The notes under the pieces: model-generated
The model's input: only the letters and a program-made list of their open reading frames with translations
Told to the model about the DNA's origin: nothing
Database searches by the model: none
Program-made: the position numbers and the translations under genes
NCBI RefSeq assembly: GCF_900637655.1
Contig: NZ_LR134384.1
Coordinates: 868,001-932,000 of the forward strand
Origin: Segatella oris
GTDB taxonomy: Bacteria > Bacteroidota > Bacteroidia > Bacteroidales > Bacteroidaceae
DNA: 64,000 nt
Reading direction: 5' to 3'
Part shown: positions 25,666 through 34,242 of the stretch, piece by piece
Position numbering within the stretch: position 1 is the stretch's first letter
Layout: the number at the start of each line of letters is the position of its first letter

Positions 25666-26586
25666 TCAACCTTTTTTCAGTTGTTTGATGTATTTATCAA
25701 TAGTTTCCCATTCTTTCGGCTGCTTCATATTGATTTGGTCTGTTGCAGTGGAAAGATCGGTGCGTGTCAGTGATGTATCTTTTGTCTTCCCTAATACAAG
25801 TTCATTACGAGCAATCGCAGATTGCCATTCATCTGTAATGAATCCTTTCAGATTAAGACTCTGCATGAGATATGCCAGTTGGCGGTTGTTGTTTGATTTC
25901 AAGACACCTTTTAGTTTACAAGCAAAGAAGTCTTTGAGAATATTGGAGGATATGTTGGTCGTGAATAATTGAATTTCGTTGATGCAAGTGGTAAGAATCT
26001 CTATTTGCTCTTCCGTAAAATCAGATTGAAATGGATTTATTTCTTTACCAACAATGACAGGTTTCTTTTTCTGCTCACATGGTTCATCGTTTACCAAAAT
26101 TGAAGAGCGAGGCTGAACGGTTTGTACCTCTGTCAATTCTATGCGGTCTATTTCTCCCATGAGATATTCTGCGTAGCGTTCATACAAAATAGCATCGACA
26201 AGATAAGAGAACATCGGCAGGGTATCATTATAGTAGGTATGTGCCTCAATGTACTTTGCATATTCAAATGAAGATATGGGGAAAGAGGTATATTTCTGTT
26301 TTTGTTCTTTGGTCAGTGATTCAAAGAAAGTGCTTTCCCACAAAAAGTTATCATCTGTATAGTATTTCTCTACACATGTAAGGGCAGGATAATTTAGATA
26401 AATGGAAAAAAGATCGTCTGTTATTCGGATATATTCTTTTTGTAAAATCTCTTTAAACTGCATATTGCTTACACAGCTCTTTTTCCTCAGAATATTTCCA
26501 ATGAGCACATTGTAGGTCTGGGTAATGCAGTAGTTTAATATTCGTTGAATACTGTCAAGCTGTATCTTTAGATTGTCATTTTCCAT
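25666..26586 (-). CDS. Unknown element-borne protein
   Basis: A 306-residue soluble, mainly helical protein. The N-terminal two thirds is rich in Tyr and Phe; a charged linker around 165-200 (EQKKKPVIVGKE) leads to a C-terminal helical domain (FTEEQIEILTTCINEI to the end). No family recognised. It is the first gene at the right end of element 2 behind a TATCTTTG promoter and probably regulates the element or its excision, which is inference from position. Confidence 0.7.
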   Translation of the reverse strand: MENDNLKIQLDSIQRILNYCITQTYNVLIGNILRKKSCVSNMQFKEILQKEYIRITDDLFSIYLNYPALTCVEKYYTDDNFLWESTFFESLTKEQKQKYTSFPISSFEYAKYIEAHTYYNDTLPMFSYLVDAILYERYAEYLMGEIDRIELTEVQTVQPRSSILVNDEPCEQKKKPVIVGKEINPFQSDFTEEQIEILTTCINEIQLFTTNISSNILKDFFACKLKGVLKSNNNRQLAYLMQSLNLKGFITDEWQSAIARNELVLGKTKDTSLTRTDLSTATDQINMKQPKEWETIDKYIKQLKKG

Positions 26587-26617
26587 TTTTGCAATTTTCT
26601 AAGATAGGTATTGTTTA

Positions 26618-26625
26618 CAAAGATA
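26618..26625 (-). promoter_or_regulatory. -7 element for the gene at 25666
   Basis: CAAAGATA reads TATCTTTG on the minus strand, 31 bases before the start codon. The -33 region is not a clear match. Confidence 0.6.
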
Positions 26626-26785
26626 GGGCATTCGTTGGAGAAAAAGCCAAGGAAGGGAAAGAAACAGAATAAAAGGGAAGAGTTGTCGTTAATTAAATAT
26701 AAAACTAAGTGGCGAAAAACTATAAAAGTACACCTTTTTCTTTGTTTTGTTACAAAGTACACTTTTAGTACATATTAAAAAAGAA

Positions 26786-26820
26786 AAGCCCCTTGTAAAT
26801 CAGTGATTTACAAGGGGCTT
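26786..26820 (-). terminator. Hairpin at the right end of element 2
   Basis: AAGCCCCTTGTAAATCA and TGATTTACAAGGGGCTT form a perfect 17-base stem with a one-base centre, beside att copy C. Read toward the left it would end a tRNA transcript, like the hairpin at 30754. Confidence 0.7.
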
Positions 26821-26823
26821 GTG

Positions 26824-26836
26824 GTACCAGACCCGG
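26824..26836. other. att copy C between elements 2 and 3
   Basis: GTACCAGACCCGG is the tRNA core with one C missing. The sequence right of it (26837 to about 27003) repeats the left end of element 2, including a recombinase promoter decayed to TATCTTCG at 26980-26987. Confidence 0.8.
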
Positions 26837-27021
26837 TACAAGATAGTGAAAACAAGAGAAACGAAAAGAATATATAATACTGATAATCAGTAATTTGAGT
26901 TTTTCTTATTTTTGCTAAATTAGCCTATTCTTGCCTGTTTTTTGTTAGATAGTACACTTTGATTTTCAAGACTTTTTAGTATCTTCGCAAAATAAGAAAA
27001 CACCTGAAAATAAACGAGTTA

Positions 27022-27453
27022 ATGATTTTACTCGGTTTGAAATGTGTGACGAACATTTATCCTTTGCGCCTGTATTATGGTCTGCGTTTCTGCGATGTGA
27101 AAGACTTAACCTATAAGAATATCGACTATACCAACCATCTTTTGAAGTTTGAGCAGAATAAAACCAAAGGACATTCTGCCAATAGCGGTGTGGTTATCCC
27201 TTTGAACGATGGTTTGCTTTCATTGATAGGAGAAGATCCAGAAAACTTAGATTCATCCATTTTCAACTTACCCACTTATGAGAGCTGTTGCAAATCAGTA
27301 AAACGGTGGGTAAAGCGTGCAGGAATCAATAAACACATCAGCTGGCACATGGCACGCCATACATTCGGTACGCTTGCTTTGAGTGCGGGAATTCCTATTG
27401 AGAGTATCGCCAAGATGATGGGACACACTTCAATCGCTAGCACACAGATATAA
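27022..27453 (+). pseudogene. Truncated, chimeric tyrosine recombinase
   Basis: The middle of this frame is close to the element 2 recombinase (YGLRFCDVKDLTYKNIDYTN, then KRWVKRAGINKHIS). The first two thirds of the gene is deleted, joining the leader to codon 249 or so, with a stop and a one-base shift near the join. After WHMARHTF the sequence switches to another integrase subfamily (GTLALSAGIPIESIAKMMGH) and stops at TQI, before the catalytic Tyr. It cannot be active. The switch marks recombination between two recombinase genes. Confidence 0.85.
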
Positions 27454-27483
27454 TTGCATAGAAAGGCAACTTCTTATCATCGG

Positions 27484-28386
27484 CTAAAATTCGATATTCA
27501 AACCGGCAGAAGCATAAGGAGATACTTGGAAATAGCATGACCTGTCCCGAAACATACTCTTTAAGCTCCTGTCAGTGATTTCCGCAGGGCGTATGACATG
27601 AATGCCGGCCGTGAGGGGAATAGAGATGCGTTTGCCGAGTTTAATTTTGGGGCGGAAGCCGGCGATAATGTATTGGTGGGAGAAGATTTTGTCTTTTCCG
27701 TCCTGCACCATCAGCGCCATTTGTCCCTTCATTTCCGCCACGATGTTCAGACTTAAATGCCTGTTCGCATTATATCCCGCCGACATTTCCACACCGTCCA
27801 TCATCGAGATTTTTACGGTATATTTTCCAGCCGTCGCCCAGTTCAGGTAAAAGGCGGGGAACAGCATCGGATAGCCGAAGGAGTTATTCAAAACAATCCC
27901 CCCGCCCAATTCAAGATTTGGTTTCAGATGATAGATGAAAACCACTCCCACACTGCCTAAAACGTTCTTGAACCTGATTTTGGAAAGCTTAGTGCTCGGC
28001 ATATAAATGCCGCCTCCGACGGTGGTGAGCATCGACCATCTGTCATTCAAAGGCCTTAAATGATTCAGGCTCAGGCCGAGGTTCATTATCTCGTCGATGA
28101 CCAAAGGCTCCGTGAAACCTTTGTTATCAAGCCTTACATATGCTCCTCCCACACTGAGTGCCCACATGGTAGGGCGTTTGTTTTCATCGAGTTTCATCGA
28201 CAGCGGAATATTGACACCGCCCTGATAAACAACCGCCGAACCTTTGCTGTTTCCCATTTTCCTGTCCGTATCGCCTTCTGTCATTCGATAATCCGATTCT
28301 CCGAAATATTCGGTTTTGAACATGATTTGGGCATTTAAGCCCGTGCAGGCAGCCATCATTAATTCTAAAAGCAATATTTTTTTCAT
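27484..28386 (-). CDS. Outer-membrane beta-barrel protein
   Basis: A 300-residue exported protein. The start at 28386 gives a signal peptide (MKKILLLELMMAACTGLNAQ); 23 upstream codons lie within the promoter region. The rest has alternating amphipathic strands (WALSVGGAYVRL, SVGVVFIYHLK, LELGGGIVLNN) and ends in an aromatic Phe, typical of outer-membrane barrels. It resembles Bacteroidota families such as DUF6268, but I am not sure. It is divergent from the LytS/LytR-type pair, which may control it. Confidence 0.75.
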   Translation of the reverse strand: MKKILLLELMMAACTGLNAQIMFKTEYFGESDYRMTEGDTDRKMGNSKGSAVVYQGGVNIPLSMKLDENKRPTMWALSVGGAYVRLDNKGFTEPLVIDEIMNLGLSLNHLRPLNDRWSMLTTVGGGIYMPSTKLSKIRFKNVLGSVGVVFIYHLKPNLELGGGIVLNNSFGYPMLFPAFYLNWATAGKYTVKISMMDGVEMSAGYNANRHLSLNIVAEMKGQMALMVQDGKDKIFSHQYIIAGFRPKIKLGKRISIPLTAGIHVIRPAEITDRSLKSMFRDRSCYFQVSPYASAGLNIEF

Positions 28387-28424
28387 CTTGGTATTTATGA
28401 ATGAATAATAATAATAATCTGCCA

Positions 28425-28456
28425 CAAAGTTATATGTCCGACCGCCATTTGCCAAA
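28425..28456 (-). promoter_or_regulatory. Promoter of the barrel gene
   Basis: On the minus strand TTTG (28453-28456), 20 bases and TAACTTTG (28425-28432) match the Bacteroidota pattern. Transcription would start about 30 bases before the ATG at 28386 and so supports that start. Confidence 0.75.
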
Positions 28457-28531
28457 ATCTCTTTGACGAATCACAGCTTTACCTTTGACGAATAATAATA
28501 TATCTTTCATTTAATCCGTTAACTTTGCAGT

Positions 28532-29557
28532 ATGAATATCGACTTGATAAAAAAAGACCGATACATTATTATCCCATTTTGGATATTGATGTTTTTTATT
28601 TTCTGGCTTCAGGTGATGCCGCAAACGGCGTCGGCACTCGAATCGGTGCTGTTTGCTGCACTTCTGATCATTACGATATGCCCTGTTGCCAACTACCTGA
28701 GCGGACCTTTGCTGCTGCGAGCCATGAAACAGAAAGAAGCAGGGCGGTTTGCCGGGCAGTTTGTCGCGTTATCGCTGGTTGTGGGACTTGTCTTCGTGAG
28801 CTGCATCGAACTGTTTTCCGGTTTGGAAAAGGCTGGAGTGTTTCTCGTGTCAGGCTGTTTCAACTTGTCAGCAACGCAACCTTACGCCTTTTTCGTACCT
28901 GTTTCGGCGGGTGTTATCATCAATATCGCCATTTGTGGACTGCGTTTCTTTTTGGAATATGTCAGGTCGCAGCAGCGGCTTGCCGAATATCGGTTGTGCA
29001 CGCTCAGGCATCAAATGACGCCTCACTTCATGTTCAACGTGCTGAACGACATACACGTGCTGATGCAGACCGATGTGGAACTGGCGTCGGAACTGCTGAT
29101 AAGGTATTCCGAGATATTGCGTTATCAGCTGTATAGCGGGGACAGGCAAAGCGTAACGCTCGGCGAGGACGTGCAATTCCTGAAAGATTTCATTGCCGTG
29201 GAGCAGTTGCGCCGGGACGACAGGCTCACGGTGTCGTGTTCGTGGGAGATTGAAAACGCACAGGTGGAAATCCCGGCATTGCTCTTCATTGCGTTTGTGG
29301 AAAATGCGTTCAAGCATGTTGCCGGTGCTGATATGGAAAAGGGATATATCGATATTTGTCTGCGGCAGGCGGGCAGTACCATCTTTCTTGAAGTAAAAAA
29401 CTCTAAACCGGCATTGCCTGCAAGAAGAACAGATACGGGAGGGAGGGGACTTAAAAACATAAAAGAGCGGTTGGATATACTCTGTTTCGGAAAATATGAC
29501 TTGACAATCGATGAAACGGAAAACTGCTATCATACAAAACTTGTAATTGATTTCTAA
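28532..29557 (+). CDS. LytS/YehU-type sensor histidine kinase
   Basis: A 341-residue inner-membrane kinase. Four hydrophobic segments fill residues about 10-145. The His_kinase domain has the phospho-acceptor in RHQMTPHFMFNVLND (near 165), and the ATP-binding domain has FIAFVENAFKHV (N-box, near 255) and GGRGLKNIKERL (G-box). Four bases separate it from the response regulator. TAACTTTG at 28520-28527 is a -7 match but lies only 4 bases before the ATG, so either the mRNA is nearly leaderless or the real promoter is elsewhere. Confidence 0.9.
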   Translation: MNIDLIKKDRYIIIPFWILMFFIFWLQVMPQTASALESVLFAALLIITICPVANYLSGPLLLRAMKQKEAGRFAGQFVALSLVVGLVFVSCIELFSGLEKAGVFLVSGCFNLSATQPYAFFVPVSAGVIINIAICGLRFFLEYVRSQQRLAEYRLCTLRHQMTPHFMFNVLNDIHVLMQTDVELASELLIRYSEILRYQLYSGDRQSVTLGEDVQFLKDFIAVEQLRRDDRLTVSCSWEIENAQVEIPALLFIAFVENAFKHVAGADMEKGYIDICLRQAGSTIFLEVKNSKPALPARRTDTGGRGLKNIKERLDILCFGKYDLTIDETENCYHTKLVIDF

Positions 29558-29561
29558 ACCG

Positions 29562-30302
29562 ATGGTGGAAACGATATTGAAAACGAACCCGTACAGGATG
29601 AAATGTTTGGTGGTGGACGACGAGTCGATTGCCGTAAAAGGAATTGCGAACTATATCGGAAAGTTGGATTTTCTGGAAGTTGCCGCTTCCTGTTCGTCGG
29701 CGTCGGAGGCAGCCGAAATCCTCCGAAACAAAGAGATTGATCTGATGTTTCTGGATATTAACATGCCCCGTCTTTCCGGATTGGACTTTTTGGAGTCGTT
29801 GGATAAACCGCCATTGACCATCATCACCACGGCATATTCGGAATATGCGCTCGATGGTTTCCGATTGCACGTTACAGATTATCTGATGAAACCCATTGCC
29901 TTTCAGCGCTTCTTTCAGGCGGTATCGAAAGCACGGGAGATGTTTCTCCTGCAAAGCGGACGCGAAGAAACAACGGCTCCGGGCATGTATATCAGGCAGG
30001 GAGATTCCTTCAAGCGGATTGCATGGGAAGACATTCTTTACGCGGAGGGTATGCAGAACTACGTAAGACTGCATTTCGAGGACAGGGTTTTGACCATTCA
30101 CCAAACCATGACGTCTTTAGAAGAAATGTTGCCCCGAGAAGCCTTTTTCAGAATACACCGCTCCTTTCTTGTCAACATATCCCATATAGATACCATTTCG
30201 GGAGGGCGGATTTTCATGGGCGGGAAAGAACTTCCCGTCTCAAAGCAGCGAAAAGACGAGCTGTTGCGGTCTGTTGTGTATAAGAATCTGATAAGTAAAT
30301 AG
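29562..30302 (+). CDS. LytTR-family response regulator
   Basis: A 246-residue regulator with a receiver domain (about 13-130: VVDDES, phospho-acceptor Asp in LMFLDINMPRL, Thr in ITTAYSEYA, Lys in DYLMKPI) and a C-terminal LytTR DNA-binding domain (about 150-246: YIRQGDSFKRIAWEDILYAEGMQN, FFRIHRSFLVNI). The ATG at 29562 is used; MKCLVV at 29598 is an alternative. It is the partner of the kinase and may control the divergent barrel gene. Its GC content is higher than that of the flanking element DNA. Confidence 0.9.
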   Translation: MVETILKTNPYRMKCLVVDDESIAVKGIANYIGKLDFLEVAASCSSASEAAEILRNKEIDLMFLDINMPRLSGLDFLESLDKPPLTIITTAYSEYALDGFRLHVTDYLMKPIAFQRFFQAVSKAREMFLLQSGREETTAPGMYIRQGDSFKRIAWEDILYAEGMQNYVRLHFEDRVLTIHQTMTSLEEMLPREAFFRIHRSFLVNISHIDTISGGRIFMGGKELPVSKQRKDELLRSVVYKNLISK

Positions 30303-30642
30303 CAATGACAGTACGAGAAACTCATTGAGAGTTCTCTTGTATGTGTACCAAAGGCAGTCGATATGGGAGCAGAATCCTTTGCAGAGTATGAATAATAAAG
30401 AAATTCAAGTATGTATGGCAAACTTCCGAATAAAATGGGATCACTCAATAAGAACGAGAGTGTGTCCAAATGGTCATATAAAATTACAATGCCAAAGATA
30501 CACTTTCGTTCTTACATACACAACCAAATGCAAAGAATCGACAAAGATATTGTGAAGTGCCCCCAAATCGTATCGGCGGATAACTTAAGCAATACAAAAA
30601 AGGAGGAGCGCATCACTTTGCACTTGCTTATGGAATTCGCCA
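30303..30642. other. No supported gene
   Basis: Between the response regulator and the right-end repeat. An open frame at 30411-30746 runs into the repeat and hairpin and has no recognisable features. Probably scar DNA of the element. Confidence 0.5.
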
Positions 30643-30802
30643 GGGAAGAGTTGTCGTTAATTAAATATAAAACTAAGAGACGAAAAATCATAAAAGTACA
30701 CCTTTCTCTTTGTTTTGTCATAAAGTACACTTTTAGTACGCCTTGAAAAAGAAAAATCCCTTGTAAATCAGCTATTTACAAGGGATTTGTGGTACCCAGA
30801 CC
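30643..30802. repeat. Right-end repeat next to tRNA-Leu (element 3)
   Basis: Second copy of 26675-26836, including AGTACACTTTTAGTAC at 30725, the 15-base hairpin and the intact att core. It is the right end of the element now nearest the tRNA. Confidence 0.85.
30752..30788 (-). terminator. tRNA-Leu terminator carried by the element
   Basis: On the minus strand a perfect 15-base stem (AAATCCCTTGTAAAT and ATTTACAAGGGATTT, five-base loop) starts one base after the tRNA CCA and is followed by TTTTTC. Because the stem lies in the element right end, the mobile element supplies the terminator of the tRNA it uses as target. Confidence 0.85.
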
Positions 30803-30874
30803 CGGGATCGAACCGGGATGGATTGCTCCACTGGTGTTTGAGACCAGCGCGTCTACCGATTCCGCCATCTGGGC
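30790..30874 (-). tRNA. tRNA-Leu (CAA)
   Basis: An 85-base tRNA with a seven-pair acceptor stem (GCCCAGA with TCTGGGT, first pair G-T), a D arm, an anticodon stem CTGGT/ACCAG around CTCAAAC (anticodon CAA at 30838-30840), a long variable arm, TTCGATC in the T loop and an encoded CCA. It decodes UUG. Its 3' end (core at 30793-30805) is the attachment site for the tandem elements to the left. Confidence 0.97.
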
Positions 30875-30897
30875 ATAGCGCTTTTTCAAAGTTGTTG

Positions 30898-30928
30898 CAA
30901 AGGTACAACTATTTTCTGAACTGCCAAA
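30898..30928 (-). promoter_or_regulatory. Promoter of tRNA-Leu
   Basis: Minus-strand TTTG (30925-30928), 19 bases and TACCTTTG (30898-30905) match the consensus exactly, about 24 bases before the tRNA. Confidence 0.85.
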
Positions 30929-30986
30929 TATTTAGAGAATAAAAGTGTTCTTTTTGTGTAAGGTTTCCATAAAAAAGTAAAAAGAC

Positions 30987-31017
30987 TTTGTTTTTACGTT
31001 TTTAATATCTAACTTCG
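30987..31017 (+). promoter_or_regulatory. Promoter of the guanylyltransferase gene
   Basis: TTTG (30987-30990), 19 bases and TAACTTCG (31010-31017, one mismatch to TAnnTTTG) lie 22 bases before the ATG. It is divergent from the tRNA promoter. Confidence 0.7.
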
Positions 31018-31039
31018 TTAAATAAATAAGAAACTTACA

Positions 31040-32134
31040 ATGAACAAGACCTTAACCAACTTTTACTGTGTGATTCTTGCTGGTGGGAAAGGGCGCCGAC
31101 TCTGGCCATGCAGCCGAGAATACTCTCCCAAACAGTTTATCGATTTCTTTGGCGTGGGACGCACACAGCTTCAACAGGCCTTTGAACGTTTTGTGAAGAT
31201 TCTTCCCAAAGAGAATATTTACATCAACACTAACGAAACATATCTTGACTTAGTTCACGCACAGTTGCCAGAAGTGACTGATGACCATATCATGGCTGAG
31301 CCTATCTACCGTAACACAGCACCAAGCGTAGCCTGGGCCACCCACCGCATTGCCCACATCAACAAAGATGCTTGCCTGATAGTTGCACCTTCCGACCAAA
31401 CCGTTCTCAATGAAGAGGTGTTCCGAAGCGATTTATTGGAAGCTCTTGAGTTTGTGAATAACAACGATTGTCTGCTCACCATGGGCGTCAAGCCCACACG
31501 TCCTGAACCGGGATATGGCTATGTGCAGTTAGGCGAACACAGTGGAATTGATGATATTTTCAAAGTTCAGTCGTTCATAGAAAAGCCCGAACGCGAATTT
31601 GCACACATGCTCATGGAGAGCGGAGAATGGTATTGGAATACGGGCATCTTTCTTTCCAATGTTCATTTCCTCAAAGAAAGTCTCAGTAATCAGCTCCCCC
31701 CTGTGCTGCGAACTTTCGATGACAGTAACCCCGAATGGACCATTACTGCTGAAGAAGCCTTCATGAAAGAAAACTTTCCTTCCTATCCCAACCTCTCCAT
31801 CGACTTCAGCATACTCGAAAAGTCCGACTATGTCTATCTGAAGAAATGCGACTTCGGATGGGCCGATATGGGTACATGGCATGACATCTACGAGGCCTCT
31901 CAGAAAGGAGATGACGACAATGTAATCATCAATTCTGATGTCTATATAGAGAACTCCCACAACAACATCATCAAAATCCCTAAAGATCGTTTAGCGGTCA
32001 TCAACGGGCTGGATGGCTACATCGTTGCCGAAGAAGGCAATGTGCTGCTGATTTGCAAAAAAGAAGACTCCTCGGCACTTATCCGCAAGTATGTGGCCGA
32101 AGTTCAGATGAAGAAAGGAAACGATTTTGTTTAA
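31040..32134 (+). CDS. manC: Mannose-1-phosphate guanylyltransferase
   Basis: A 364-residue nucleotidyltransferase that makes GDP-mannose from mannose 1-phosphate and GTP, for capsule, O-antigen and fucose-containing glycans. The signature ILAGGKGRRLWPCSR and SPKQFIDFF lies at 12-38; substrate-binding FIEKPE, NTGIF and DFGWADMGTWHD follow. It has only the transferase domain and no fused isomerase domain. Soluble, cytoplasmic. It heads a short unit with the unknown gene 34 bases downstream, first core gene right of the tRNA island. Confidence 0.93.
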   Translation: MNKTLTNFYCVILAGGKGRRLWPCSREYSPKQFIDFFGVGRTQLQQAFERFVKILPKENIYINTNETYLDLVHAQLPEVTDDHIMAEPIYRNTAPSVAWATHRIAHINKDACLIVAPSDQTVLNEEVFRSDLLEALEFVNNNDCLLTMGVKPTRPEPGYGYVQLGEHSGIDDIFKVQSFIEKPEREFAHMLMESGEWYWNTGIFLSNVHFLKESLSNQLPPVLRTFDDSNPEWTITAEEAFMKENFPSYPNLSIDFSILEKSDYVYLKKCDFGWADMGTWHDIYEASQKGDDDNVIINSDVYIENSHNNIIKIPKDRLAVINGLDGYIVAEEGNVLLICKKEDSSALIRKYVAEVQMKKGNDFV

Positions 32135-32168
32135 TATCACACCATTACGCTTTATCAATAAATAATCG

Positions 32169-32615
32169 ATGCTAAGAAATTTCTTCAGCGATATCGTGTT
32201 CCGCATGATAAGCCTGTTGTCCCTCCACACGGGAGCTATTCTGCGCTATATCTTTAATCATTTCACATCGCGCAACCGTTACAGTTATCATGCTTTCATT
32301 GTCAACGCCCCTTTGCTTGACCATTCCGGTATGCCTTACCGTGAAGCATTCAACGAATGGAAAGGCCAACAGGATGAACGCAACCGCCAAGCATGTACAC
32401 AGCTCAATGCTAAGCAACAACATATTCTTGAAACACTGAAAAACGAGGGCTACACTCATGAAGAGGCCATTGACAGCATGATTTCCGCAGGTGATATTTG
32501 CATTGTCGACACCAACATCTTCCCCCGTAACCCCGAACATTTCAGCAATCGCGCCCTTAACCGCCTCGTCGGACTCCTCCTTTGGTTATCAATCTTATTT
32601 ATGTTAAGCACGTAA
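32169..32615 (+). CDS. Unknown small membrane-associated protein
   Basis: A 148-residue protein with a hydrophobic N terminus (about 8-30) and a C-terminal membrane segment (LVGLLLWLSILFMLS). The middle is polar, with a helical EAFNEWKGQQDERNRQACTQ stretch. No family recognised. It lies 34 bases after manC and is probably co-transcribed. Confidence 0.6.
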   Translation: MLRNFFSDIVFRMISLLSLHTGAILRYIFNHFTSRNRYSYHAFIVNAPLLDHSGMPYREAFNEWKGQQDERNRQACTQLNAKQQHILETLKNEGYTHEEAIDSMISAGDICIVDTNIFPRNPEHFSNRALNRLVGLLLWLSILFMLST

Positions 32616-33064
32616 CGTATTAGACAAACACAGAGAAAAGAAATATCCAATTTACTTTCAAACACGTAGTCAATAAAGGTTTCAAGACTATTTTAAACAA
32701 TCAGACTTTAAGAAGAATGATACGGACTTTCCAAGAACAAAGCTAATCTTGTACACCAAAGATACCATTCTATCAAAAACTTCATCATGAATATAATTGC
32801 TGCAATGGGAGAGCTTATTGCTACTTTAATAACGAACCTATGGCATTGCAGGACTATGTGATTGAATAAAATAAACAACTTAAACTATTCTAAGGCTTAT
32901 CCTGAATTAGAATATATATCATTACAGTTATAAGTTCTCCACTATTTAACGATATTAGTATAATCATTCTTATAACTATCATCCATAGCTTTACTCCAAT
33001 TCGGGATAAGTTTAGTATGCAAATAGTTCTAACTACCTTGACTTTCCCATATATACAAGCAGTA
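32616..33064. other. Degraded DNA without an intact gene
   Basis: AT-rich sequence with stops in all frames. Near 32818-32868 one frame reads FNNEPMALQDYVIE before a stop and may be the tail of a lost gene. CAAAGATA at 32758 resembles a promoter element but leads nowhere. Confidence 0.4.
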
Positions 33065-33355
33065 CCTCAGGCTTATTCTCATAAAAGCAATATGCAGTAA
33101 GGGCAGAACATAAGTTCAAGATAAAGTTATGTATCAATCGGTGTCGAGAGTGTACGGTGTCGCTTTGTTCTTTAGGAGCTCAATAATACACTCGATACAA
33201 TATCTTTTTCTCAGCATAATCTTATCCCATATGGGTATAAGTTTATTCTTCATTCTTGCTTTAAACCATGAACGAATTGCATACCCTGATCGAACAGATT
33301 TTCGAAGAGCCCCTGTTTGATGTACCCTCTGGGCGGATTCCATACGCAAGTGCAA
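33065..33355 (-). pseudogene. IS982-family transposase remnant
   Basis: Only the C-terminal third survives, in at least three frames: RPEGYIKQGLFENLFDQG, then ARMKNKLIPIWDKIMLRKRY and then VHSRHRLIHNFILNLCSA. This order (KNKLIP, LLRKR, HSRHR, FILNL) is that of IS982-family transposases. The N-terminal part is missing; the truncation point adjoins the IS30 relic. Confidence 0.75.
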
Positions 33356-33377
33356 AGTTAGGCAATTGTGTTGTTAA

Positions 33378-34242
33378 TCAAGTCTGAGGGCTTGAAAATC
33401 CATTTTTCTTTCTGGGTCTATTGTTGAGTTTCTCTACAATTTGCCTGACGTACCCTCTTGAAATCCTCCTGAAGTTTGTCATTTTAGGAATGTACTGCCT
33501 GACAAGTCCGTTCATGTTCTCTATGGCACCTTTTTCCCAAGAGCAATATGGACGTGCAAAGTAAACCGTGGTGCCCAATTCCCTTGCGATGATTTCATGT
33601 GCTGCAAACTCCGTCCCGTTGTCGGTGGTTATGGTCCTTACAGGCATCCCACTCCCTTTGAGTAGTCTTTACGACGGCATGAGCCAGTGGGACGGCCCGT
33701 TTTCCCAAATAGAGTTTTTCCATGAGCATGAAACAGCTTTCCACTAAGGTTACAACTGCCCCCTTGCCGTCCTTTCCTACCTACGTTCATGTCCATCTCC
33801 CAGTCACTCCCAGTCTGTCCGTTGGTAAGTGCAGACCTGTCGTCAATGGAAAACGGTTTGGGATTGGTGTCCTTGCGGTACGGGAAGATAGCAGCGATCC
33901 TGTTGTAGATGGAGAACTTGGATTCCGAAAGCTCCTCCTATTTCATGAGCCAGCTCGAGACCTGCTCGGGCGACCACTGCTCCCTGCGGATGAGTTCAAA
34001 GACCCTGCTGCGGATATGAGGAGATATGAAGCGGTTGCTGGGCGTTTTGGCCTTGCGACGCCTGGCTTTCAACGCTGCCAGACGGCCGTCATACACTCCC
34101 TGTACATTGGAGTTGCGCCTTTTCTCCCGCGAAACCGTGCTTACACAAACACTGATAGTCTTGGCGATGAAACTAAGTGAGTATGTCTTTTGCAGCAACA
34201 CACTAATTGTGTACCTTTCTCCGAGGTTAATTGTTTATGCAT
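33378..34242 (-). pseudogene. IS30-family transposase, decayed
   Basis: The start (MHKQLTSE, ATG at 34242) shifts frame at once; the HTH part resumes as LLQKTYSLSFIAKTISVCVSTVSREKRRN, later residues include RREQWSPEQVSSWL, and the catalytic end carries TDNGTEF and WEKGAIENMNGLVRQYIPK (second Asp and final Glu). Several frameshifts separate these blocks near 34200, 33930 and 33650. The element ends were not recognised with confidence. Confidence 0.8.

Larger units (their letters stand above)
26675..26836. repeat. Right-end repeat of element 2
   Basis: This stretch, starting GGGAAGAGTTGTCGTTAATT, recurs with few changes at 30643-30802 next to the tRNA. Both contain AGTACACTTTTAGTAC, a hairpin and an att core. 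They define the right ends of two related elements in tandem. Confidence 0.85.

Noticed and set aside
28520..28527. TAACTTTG as normal promoter of the histidine kinase
   Set aside because: It lies only 4 bases before the ATG, so it would give no usable leader; kept as a remark only.
30411..30746. 111-codon plus-strand frame before the tRNA
   Set aside because: Its end lies in the right-end repeat; the sister copy near 26700 does not keep the frame.
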